From positions 62,001 through 126,000 of the forward strand of contig JAQGDQ010000449.1 of NCBI GenBank assembly GCA_030141605.1: a DNA stretch of 64,000 nt, in the 5' to 3' direction. A model generated the notes under the pieces. That model did not search any database, was not told where the DNA came from, and saw only the letters and a list, made by a program, of their open reading frames with translations. Shown here piece by piece: positions 54,401 through 64,000 of the stretch (the first letter of the stretch is position 1; every line of letters starts with the position of its first letter). The DNA is from Tubiluchus corallicola (lineage: Eukaryota > Priapulida > Priapulimorpha > Priapulimorphida > Tubiluchidae). A program made the position numbers and the translations under genes.

Positions 54401-57400
54401 ATATGGAGAAACTCCGACATTTTTAACAAAAACATAACTTGTCAGCCTAGTTTCTGTCTACTTTAACTGATCTTTTTAAATTTACCAATTGTTTGACCTT
54501 TCACTTTTCACAAAAATGGAATTCACAAAGGTTTAGATATAAGTATTTTTAAACTACCGGATTATATTAAAAAGTATTGAAATAAATTGCCTAAAGCTAT
54601 TGATCACTATAACAGTGATGGGCACCATCTTCAGTCATCCACTCAGTAAAAATGTGATCTAACTGCAATTTGTATTAACGTTGCCAAAGTTGGAGCGGCA
54701 CATTTTACATTTTAGCCTCTATCAGACATATACTCGTTCCCGAAGTAATCCAAAATTTTGTGTTAGCATTAGGTTTTTGTCACCTCTATTACGCTTAAGA
54801 AGTAGAGCACAGGGTGCAAAACTTTTGTGAAAACTAACACCCCACTAAAATCTGCCCGTGATAGGCGCTACAAGGTAAGCAAGTTTGGTTGCCTATAAGA
54901 CTGGCTATCTTAATACAATTTTACCAAACTCTAAATCTTTCTCTTCCTTCCTTTAATCACTTTCGATTTAACTATTTTTTGTCTCAACGTTTCTTTGCAG
55001 GCAACTCGGTTTTTCTAAGTCCTGTATTAGGCTTAACAAATCTACAATATGCAGTAAAAAATTTTACTTATTAAAGATCCGATTTATTGAAAAAGACAAC
55101 ATACGAAATCAGGATATGAAATGAAGTAGTTTTTAAACTTGCTAGCTAGCACTTTCACACACATCTGTTTTTCTTTTGTTTTAGACAATTATAATGTTAA
55201 ACTTACTGCACGTTTTATGGGGAGTGACGTCATTAGACTGCATTCTCGTAATCCAAGTGCAGCGGAAATCATAACGAGCTTTAACACAGCTCAAATTATA
55301 ATGAAAAAAGCGTTCACGTAATGTCAACATTCTCCGGAAAAAAGAAATAGCTGCGTAAATAAAACGCTTTGTAAAGCATGAACACGTGAAGGTGTTATTC
55401 TGCATTATAAATACGTCTCTCACAAAAACTTTATTCATAATTCTACGATCGATGAAAAATGTTTAATTTTGTCTTTAGTATTTAAAATGACGAGCGTGTT
55501 ATCAGAATTCTGAGTCAAAGGTTAATGCGCGTCTCACTTATAATTATTAAATGATTTAAGACAGCATATAGAACACGAAAACATCTCTTCCAGTAAGTTT
55601 TCATCGGCATTCTTACAGAAGAAAAGAAATACATAACGATTCAAAGCAACCCGTCGCTTTTATACCTACCCCACCTTGTGCTTATCAACAATAGCTAGGC
55701 AGAGGATAGGTGGCTATTTAAAGCTAAACGTTTTCTAGCCACAACCCACGTTTGCTTGGTTTGCTTAGCATTGTAAGTAAAACAATCAGCCAGAATGCGG
55801 GAAGCCATTATAATTGTACAGCTGTTTGGCTTCTTACAGAAAAATGCAGAGGGAGAAGAGGGGATCTGACCACCAGTAAAAGAAGAAAATAAAATTGTTA
55901 AAGCAAACAGTGAAACAAGCAATTATTTAAAGCTAAAAAATAAAGCGTCAAAATCCAAACTTTCTAGTTTAAGGTTATATTAATTATTATAATTATTATC
56001 GAATCGTTTTGTTAAAATGCCTAAGAAAAACACAAAACTATTGTGGTACAGAAACAAATCACTAAAATTCGGAAAAGGCCACCTACCTCTGGAAGAATTA
56101 ACTGCCGATGAAACATGCGAAGCGTTAAGTACTGGACAGGAATTTTTGTATGTTTCTTTTTTTGATGGGCTACTAAGGCTATCCATATATAATTACAAAA
56201 ATTCTGACTTACCAAAACAGAATCAAACCCCAGGTAAAATATAACTACAGTAGAGGAAAGTTTTCTGGAAATATGATCCAGACAACAATGCTACCAGTGT
56301 TATTGCAATTAATGATCATTCTACACTGTCCAACTGCCCGCTCCATATTATCCAGCGTTTACATTTATTTTGGCGATTCTGAGCCTATGAGCAAGTAAAC
56401 AAGCAAGTAAGTAAGTAAGCAGTCAAGCAATATAGTTGTTATCTTAACACTTTTTACGTTTATTAATGATTTCAATTCTGTAAAACTTGATCATTTAATG
56501 AGAAATATTTAATTTGGGTTTGATAACCGAGATAAACATTAATCTTGACGTACATTAGAATAGGTAGATTTTTTGCAAGTTGCAACATATTACCTGGTGC
56601 AAACGCAACATAATAAATATGTAAACGTATATTTGTTGTTATCTTCTACAGTCGTTACGTCAGAAAAACCTTACAAGACTGAAACAGTAAAAACTTTCCT
56701 AGCAAAAACTAAGTAATGCGTGCAATACAAAATTTCCAAATGTTTCGCGCAATGAATTAACTTAGACCATGTAAATCTTCTTGTACTTTTATACTTATCA
56801 TTCAGCGAAAACTTAATCCAGATGTTAGGCTGCTATCAGTTACTAAATACCATCAACTAAAAGCATCTTTTAGTTGCCTTTTAGTCAGTCTGGGTGGCCA
56901 CTCACTATCACATAGCCACGCCATTTGTCAGCCAATTTCGTTGCAAAATATGAACCCGTTTACTTGCAACCTGCCTTGAATTAAGTTCAAAAACAAAACA
57001 AATTGCCCCTATTTCAAATACTCCAAGAGCAAGCTTCGCTACATTTGCTATCTGTTTATTTTTACTAAGTTTAATTTTTGGACACCTGTAGTTTCAAAAC
57101 GCGATCAATTTCAGACGTCTCGTATACTGTGGAAGCTCTGCTTATTTCTTTAGCGGTTGAGTCAACAGTCTTCCAGCTTATTCTTGCTTAAACAAGCCTC
57201 GTTATTGCTCTCCCAATAAAGACTGTAAAATGAAAGCGTTTTAGAAAGACGAACATCGAGATGATAAATTGATAATAACCAAAAACTTAGTCTTTAGGTA
57301 TTTCTTTTCCTGAAATCGTTTTTACACACACTGTTAATTAATAATATCTTGTACCGTTTTAAAAGGTATAATAAAATTTATGTTAACCCTGGTAAAAAAT

Positions 57401-59830
57401 TCTTAAAGGAATGATGCACCGTATACGTTTACTAAACAGGAATATAATAAATAAAGTTTGATCACATTATCTTTGTTACAATTCGCGTGTTTAGAAAAAT
57501 GTTTAATTGAATTCAAAGCAATCATTCTGTAATTTTTGTGAGTATATAACGAACTTACAACTATGTGTATTTTTGTGCACTAGGACTATAAAACACTCCT
57601 GCATGGCCGACCAGAACATATACTGGAATGATATGAAAAGATGGAGTTTTCCAATAAAAAAATCGTACAACCCAAAAAAGTTGGTTCAATCTTCAGAAAA
57701 GTACAACAGAACACTGAAATGATGAGTGACTTGATTAACTTAAAGTTTTATTTCAAGTTTAACTTAAAAATTGACCCAAAGCAGCTATACCATCACCCAT
57801 GCAAAAATTCCAGTGAAATGTTTTTCCTCGTATTAGACGTTGTGCGTAGTGACATTCCTATCCTCTTTTCTCTTCACTTCCTCGCCTCTCCACTCTTTTT
57901 ATTTTTTCTCTTTTTCCTCTACTCCACTGTTCTTACTCTGTTCTCTTAACTTTCCAAGGGACGATGTACCAGCTTTGACGCTGCAGTAGAAGCGATAGTA
58001 ACATCTGACATCTGTTAACACTTGCATTGATGTTCCACTACTAGCAACAGCAGTGACAACACTAACCATGATGACGACGACGACAGCAAATCTCAGCAGC
58101 GAGCAAAACCGTGGACGAGTTCAGTACATGACTGCTTTTAGACCTTATTGCCCATGAATGTGCGTCTAGTTTTATCAAAAGGCCTTTTCAATGCATCTCA
58201 GAAGTTATTGTTTTTTCTCGTTTCGTTTAAAAAGTCTATAGTATTAATTACAGACAGTTCTTTGTGTGTGTCCGGGATATGTCGTTTAGAACGCACTTCA
58301 CATTGCTGTGAATCCTTTTTTCCGTAAAAATTTAGAATACGAACGTCATGTAATAAAAACTGGCTGGAATCTTATTACACGAACAATGAGAGCGAAAACG
58401 AGGACAAGACGGACATCACGGCAAAATATATTGCTTACTAGCGCATGCGAGTAAGCCAAAAAATATTCCTATTGTACAAGACTGCTTCAACGTTATGGTT
58501 CATTCATTGTTCCAATTCGCAAAAAAATTTTGGTGTATTTCTGAAAAGCTTCTAACTTTAAGAAAAACTTTAGAAAAGCTTTTAACTTAGACAGTCAGAT
58601 GATAACTTGTTAATTAAACTGGAGGCTTATGGAATATCTGTGTTTTTACAAATAACTTCAATAGTTTTCCACATACTAGAGATTCGCTTAACAGACGCCA
58701 GCGCAATACTAACTCGATTCCACTGATTTGAAACGAGCAAAGTGTTAACCCTGATGCCAAAACGCATCGCGAAATCAAAACATGGCTTCTCATGTTACGC
58801 ATGGTGAAGCTCACTTATGTAAATGTCGCACTTGGTGATTTCGTTGATTAGTAACATGAGTGTGAACAAGCTGACTTGCTGACAAACATGGGCAGGCTAA
58901 AATAACGAAACAGATCTTAATGGCTGATGACTGATGTGAAAAGAAATCGACTGAAGATCTCAGTGCTGTCATATAGTGGTAACAATAGATTGTGGGGGCA
59001 TCCGCTATAGCTTGCATAGCAGTAGATTTTTTTTCTATTTGTTTCTAAAGCATTGACGTTTTACTATGAAGTGACATGAAGAAAAGTTTGAACTGCTATA
59101 TCGTTATAACGTCACAAGCTGTCAAGCTATTACACTGCACGTCGCTTCTTGAACATAAAATAGGAAAAAATTCTGTTATAACCACCGAACTCCGTACATA
59201 ATCTTATCGCTTGCAAAAGTATGCAAAGGTCATTTGCGCAAGTGAATTGCAATACAATACTCAAACACGTATGCAGCATTTGGCGCAGCTGGGATACGCG
59301 GCATGATCTACTCAGTTACATGGCTTTGTGGCAGGAAGGGGGCGTAGCATATTATCATCGATGATATTTGACTATACATATTTGATTAAAAAGGCTGTTC
59401 ACTGGTAGAGAAATCATACCTACATACGTACATTCTCTCTCAACATCCATGGGGCAGTATGCCGTGCAAAAAAACCATTTAATAAGCATTTTTCCAACAG
59501 TCATCCATTCATTTAATGATCTATGTTGTTATTTTTGTCTCGACTATAAAACGCGTGAAATGAATAAGTGTGTGTGCTGCTGTAGAACTGTATCCCAATG
59601 TAGTCATAAATATTTGAGTACATAAGCTTAACTTCATGTCTTTACCTTCCTCTAGAATCTTAATGACAATAAGCTTGCACTAGTAAAGGAATCATAAAAT
59701 CAATTTTAATTCTGACACTTTTTTGTTCTTATTTAAAACTATGACGTAGTTGATCTCAGTTTTAGTATTTTATCTGAATAGTTAAAAAAGTAGCACCAAG
59801 ATTACAAATTAAAATCAGAAATCTGTGTGA
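51500..59830. other. Upstream region of myosin B, no supported gene
   Basis: 8.3 kb of AT-rich DNA. Contains an (AT)n run at 52780-52798 and an AAGT/AAGC four-base tract near 56390-56425. One ORF stands out (56017-56241, separate entry). Confidence 0.45.
56017..56241 (+). CDS. Unrecognised ORF resembling a first coding exon
   Basis: ATG at 56017 with A at -3 opens MPKKNTKLLWYRNKSLKF, GKGHLPLEELTADETCEALS. A donor-like CCAG|GTAAAA at 56231-56237 occurs just before the stop. Composition is protein-like, but no family is recognised, no next exon was found and the minus strand is open too. Could be chance. Confidence 0.2.
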
Positions 59831-59834
59831 ATAG

Positions 59835-59890
59835 CACGTCATAAGACATTAGAGCACGTCAAAGCACGTCAAAGTAGAAGTCGTGACGTG
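59835..59890. promoter_or_regulatory. Cluster of four CACGTCA/TGACGTG motifs
   Basis: CACGTCA at 59835-59841, 59855-59861 and 59865-59871 and its complement TGACGTG at 59884-59890, within 56 bases. TGACGTG is the core bound by CREB/ATF and XBP1/ATF6-type bZIP factors. It lies 8.4 kb upstream of myosin B. The role is unknown. Confidence 0.35.
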
Positions 59891-60554
59891 AGGTTTTTAT
59901 AACGAGCTAATTGAATTTAGCTGTTTAGGCGCAAAGGGCTTCCTAAAAGTTTTAATTTGCACTCTGAAACCGCACAGGTTTCTCTCATCAGCGTCTTCTC
60001 GTGCCACCAGCTAATGACTAACAAATAACTTCAATTAACCCTTGCGCGCCGCATGTTTAACTCTCAGTGAGCTTTCAAGGGTGTCACTATTCATTTATTA
60101 ACTTAAAAGGAATAAAAAATTTACCAACACACTTATAATGATAAACCGGAACCTTAATAACTAGCATATAACTTTTGACAAGCTGTTCAACTTTTGTTCC
60201 ATATAGTTTTCATTTCTCCTAGTAGTAAATAGCTTAATTATGATTGAAGACCAGTCCTGAAAGTCAGATAATCGCAGGTCAGATGATATATTTATGAAGA
60301 CAAGGTAGGGCAAGGTAAAATGAGCCGAAAATTGCCAGAGATTGAAATAATTAGCGTTGGCCATTTTTGCAGTAATTAGTAACTAATTATGTTAATTAAC
60401 AACTTATGTCAGGCACTCGAATTTACACTGCACATGTTAATACACAAATGTTCAATGTATTACAGCTGCAGTTACGTATTAGCGTAGAGAAACCATAGTT
60501 ACAAGCAAAAGTGCAATTCGAAGAGTGACTTGAAAGACAACTGTGGACTGTTCG

Positions 60555-60760
60555 TTTTAGTTAGTTAGTTTGTTTGTCTAGTTGTTGGTTTATTATTTAT
60601 TTGTTCGTTCTTCTATTTGTTTTTTGTACGTGCACACATGTCTATGTTTTTAAGCTTTTTGTTAGCTTTTTGTTCGCCTGTTTGTTAATTCGTTCGATTG
60701 CTTCTTCATTTGTTTTTTCCTAATTCGCTCTTTCGTTCGTCCGTACGTTCGTACAGTCGT
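60555..60760. repeat. Cryptic GTTN/TTCG four-base simple repeat
   Basis: Runs of GTTAGTTAGTTTGTTTG and TTCGTTCGTCCGTACG type over about 200 bases, directly upstream of the foldback-like element. Confidence 0.7.
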
Positions 60761-60919
60761 TTCGTTCCTTTGCTTGTAATATTTTTTGTAACCATAATAA
60801 ATTGGTTTGAAATCGGCTGTGGAACGTTTGTTTTGCTTGCTCGTCTATCTGTTTGTCGGTCTGACTACCGCTCATCCACTATCCATCCACTTAGTAAAAG
60901 GCTGCTTGGATGAGTGTGT

Positions 60920-62585
60920 TTGGTCAGTTACAGGGGTTTCGGGCACATGGGTTTTCGACAAGCTATTTCGACACAAACATTTTGGACATGTAGTTTATTA
61001 ACACACAGAAAATTTGGGGAACATGGGTCATTTGAACATAGGCTATTTTTACTGGGAGTTTTAAACACACGAATCACTTGGACACTTTGGACATTTGCAT
61101 ACAAGGTAATTTGGACATACAGGTCATTTAGACATATAGGCCATTTGGACGTATAGGACATTTGCACGCAATATAATTTTGACACATAGAACATTTAGAA
61201 ACAAGGTGATTCGGACCCCTACGTTATTTAGACACTTAAACTGTTTATACATTAGGGTTTTGACAATATTTGTTTTCCACACAGGATGTTTAGAAACGTA
61301 AATAATTTGGATATATTAACTGTTTACACACCAAAGGTAACATTTGGATTCAAGGAGATCGTACTACTTAGCAACATTGGTTATTTAACTATAGCCTGTT
61401 CTTGGAGATGGGTGAATTTAAATCGATCTTTGCGACATTCAAGGACTTCTTAATGTCTAAAAAACCGTAGATCAAACAAATGATATATTATCTATTTTGA
61501 AAGCTTCTTTTTCACGCTGCCTCGAATCCAACTCCTGAACAGTAATTGCAGTCTCCGGGTTAAAAAGAACTATTCTTACTTAAGAATAGTAAGGGGGTTT
61601 TCATAGCAAGCAGTTATCCGGATGCAGTGACTGTAACTGTGACAGGTGCGATTAACACGGCGATTGTGACGGATACGGCGACATTTTTAACTGTAACTTT
61701 TCACGCTGAACTGAAAAACCGAAATCTGTATGATGGTATAAATAGCATAAGCTGTTTAGCTGTTAATTAAGACTAAAATAATGATCAGCATCGGCACGAG
61801 AAGGTTTTCCTATAAGACGTTTCTTTACAAATTAGCAAAATGGCTATAAAAAACTTTCTAGTTCGTACAGTACATTTGTCATTTGATAACGAATTTTCCC
61901 GGACTCAGCCGAAGTTGCATCAGAAAATAAGTAAAATTCGGCGTTCTCGCCACAGCTATACTTAAACCGATATAAGAACTTTTTATACTGGGATATACTG
62001 GTGAGGTATGTGTCAAACTCGAAGAATATTAATTTTTTGCCAATCAGCGCAAATTTATGTTTCTTGCACTTTTTAAATATCCGCGCATAACACGAATCGT
62101 GCTGAAATCTGCGAATGCAGCCAAACCAACTATGACTCTTTACTCATTAGCAAGAGGTCAGATGAGAACAGTCAGTAGCAACATGTTATAATTTAAACCC
62201 GCACGATATGACAGTGGCTGCATTTTTCACAGGAATTCAGTATATTATAATGAGTGAGAATTACAATAAGTGTCAATGCAGTAATAGCCTTGTGTTCAAA
62301 TTACATGTGTCCAAATAGCCAATGTGTTCAAAATACCACCCCCACCCATATGTCCAGATGTCTCGCGTCCAAATTACATGTGTCGAAATGGCCTTCTTGT
62401 ATCCAAATGACCTATGTGTCCAAATGTCTTGTGTCCAAATTACCTATGTGTCCAAATACCGATATCTTTAAAGTCACCTTGTGTCCATGTAACATATGTG
62501 GCCAAAGTACCTTGTGGCTAAATGACCAGTGTCCCCCAAATGTTTTGTGGCAAAACGTCCTGTGTCAAAATGACTGCACACCGCA
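60920..62585. mobile_element. Foldback-like element: two inverted arrays of a 16-17 base repeat
   Basis: Left array (60920-61360, about 25 units) has consensus TTTGGACACATAGGTCA. Right array (62265-62580, about 17 units) has the reverse complement, TGACCTATGTGTCCAAA. A spacer of about 0.9 kb (61360-62265) separates them and has no ORF. Long inverted repeats built of short tandem units are the plan of foldback elements such as Drosophila FB and sea urchin TU elements. Exact ends and target duplication were not found. ORFs here (60914-61156, 60928-61194, 62254-62721) are repeat by-products. Confidence 0.65.
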
Positions 62586-64000
62586 TGGATGCTCAGTCGT
62601 AGTAGTTCTTTCGTTGATTCGTTTGCTTATTGACTGGCTGTTTGTTTGCCTTCTATTCGAACTCGAATCAAATTTTTTGCTTTGCTTTAAAACAAAAAAG
62701 AGAGAGCGCTCTTACAACTAAATAGTTACATGAGCCCTGTCTGTCTAGGCATGAACGCAGCTAAAGTTTCCATTACTAAGAACCAAATGTAAATGCAACA
62801 GCACGATAATCGGAGCAGCTGAGTGCTGTCTATTATTCACTGTTATTTCACTCTTATTCTCTCTGCGAATTTTCACATTTTGAATAAATGCTTAAATAAA
62901 TGAAGTACTGAGGAACAAACGAATGAATGAATGAATAAACGAACGAATGTTTGAAAGAAAAGGTAAATGTCTGAATTACTGGGAGAAGTTTGAACGGTAT
63001 TAAAATCGTTGCTTGCTAAACAAAATGTATAAGAAACGTTGGGTTTGGCAGGTACTCCGAGGCTGCTTGTTTCCTTCCTTTTCTTTCTTTTGAAATAAAG
63101 ATGTCTTGTAACAGAACATAACTGTTGATTCCAAAAAAGTGTTTGCTATTATCAAAATCGGAGTCAGCAGAAAAAAATCAACATCCAAAAAGTTTGAATC
63201 TCAAACCTCCACAAACTCTTTTCAAATTTTACAGCACAAATTGCTGAAATTAATACATTTCCAGTTGATATTATTTTCCCACTGTTCCACATCAGCATGA
63301 GGCAGCTTCACCAGAGTTTCACGTGTTCTATTCTCGCCGGGTCACCTTGTTTGGTTGTGGGTAGGCTATCGTGCATATATCCCTGTTGTTTCTGGCTATA
63401 AGGTTTCGCCCACGTGGCATTAACCAGGGCACGCTTGTGTTTTCCGTAAATAGGACTACCAATGCCTCGTGAACTGAGCCCAGCAATAAAATAATAAACA
63501 TCGTAAGTTTATCGTTGGACATTATTTGGTCACGTGATCAACGTGCCGTATAACAATTTGTGCAACATTTTTTAATTAGTATTTCAAGCCGCTTTCATTA
63601 CCCGGAACGTGCAGTGATTCTGCGTTTTTTGACCAGCTGATAACGTAACTATCAAACAGTTCTAACTGCTCATCATAATTGTCAATTATGTCATTATAAT
63701 CGTTGCTGTCGTTGTCATACCGGTCGTTGGCCCTGGAACAGCTTTTGGTGTCACAACCAATGATAACTGTCAGCGTTGACTATGATCATGAATAACAAAA
63801 AGCTCCTCGGCCAGAATTAGCATGGTTAACGAGAAGCATTATTAACGAGACCGCCCAGAGCCAGTATTACCACTCACTGACCAGGCTTCGCGTTGAAGTG
63901 AATTCCTACCGTGCTAGGTTTACACCGTGATCATTCGACTATTCCGTTGCTCCTGTTTTAAGCGAAAAAGCAAGAGGAAGATGGAAACTGAGAGCACAGA
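62586..64000. other. Right edge, nothing recognised
   Basis: An AATG/AACG four-base tract lies at about 62910-62950. Otherwise only short ORFs without support. Confidence 0.5.

Noticed and set aside
60920-62585. CRISPR array
   Set aside because: Units of 16-17 bases abut without unique spacers, are imperfect, and occur in two orientations in a spliced eukaryotic genome.

Overview
The window is animal nuclear DNA: AT-rich, with spliced genes (GT/AG introns), large non-coding stretches, microsatellites and degraded transposons. The protein evidence points to an invertebrate. The lever arm of the two myosins reads [20 protein letters not shown], which is nearer to invertebrate muscle myosins than to the vertebrate WPWMKLFFKIKPLL form. 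I cannot name the phylum; one repeat recalls the foldback (TU) elements of sea urchins, but that is weak evidence.

Layout. (1) 1-696, minus: the first 232 codons of a TSSK-type serine/threonine kinase that runs off the left edge. (2) 3.28-17.06 kb, minus: muscle myosin heavy chain gene A, with 15 coding exons that join in frame to 1959 residues, a TATA box and a very short predicted first exon. (3) 17.1-37.6 kb: intergenic DNA with a TIR element, a strict 15-base tandem repeat, microsatellites, a possible tRNA-derived SINE, two non-LTR retrotransposon relics and a pogo/Tigger-type transposase relic. (4) 37.6-51.4 kb, minus: myosin heavy chain gene B, a tandem paralogue of A with nearly the same exon map (1957 residues). 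(5) 51.4-64 kb: the upstream side of B, with no convincing gene, a TGACGTG motif cluster, and a long element made of two inverted arrays of a 16-17 base repeat.

Genes A and B are head-to-tail tandem duplicates. Each keeps all motor landmarks (P-loop, switch I, switch II, both reactive cysteines, two IQ motifs) and a continuous coiled-coil rod, so both should make working thick-filament myosins. Their core promoters share one geometry: TATAAAA followed 48-49 bases later by a GTAAGT donor, implying a first exon of about 20 bases that is entirely untranslated.

The most notable feature is in gene B: two alternative copies of the 157-base exon just upstream of the P-loop exon (4a at 49032-49188, 4b at 48382-48538). 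They share phase and length and would shift the frame if both were included, so they look mutually exclusive. Gene A has only one copy. A (GU)7 tract follows the 4b donor and UGCAUG motifs lie on both sides of 4b, which suggests CELF- and RBFOX-type control. Alternative motor exons are well known in the insect Mhc gene; here the alternative piece sits at the purine-binding loop in only one of two tandem genes. Other useful points are a 5S rRNA-derived SINE-like sequence, a two-copy TIR element linking the two loci, differing intron content between the paralogues, and patches of near-identity between A and B that suggest gene conversion.
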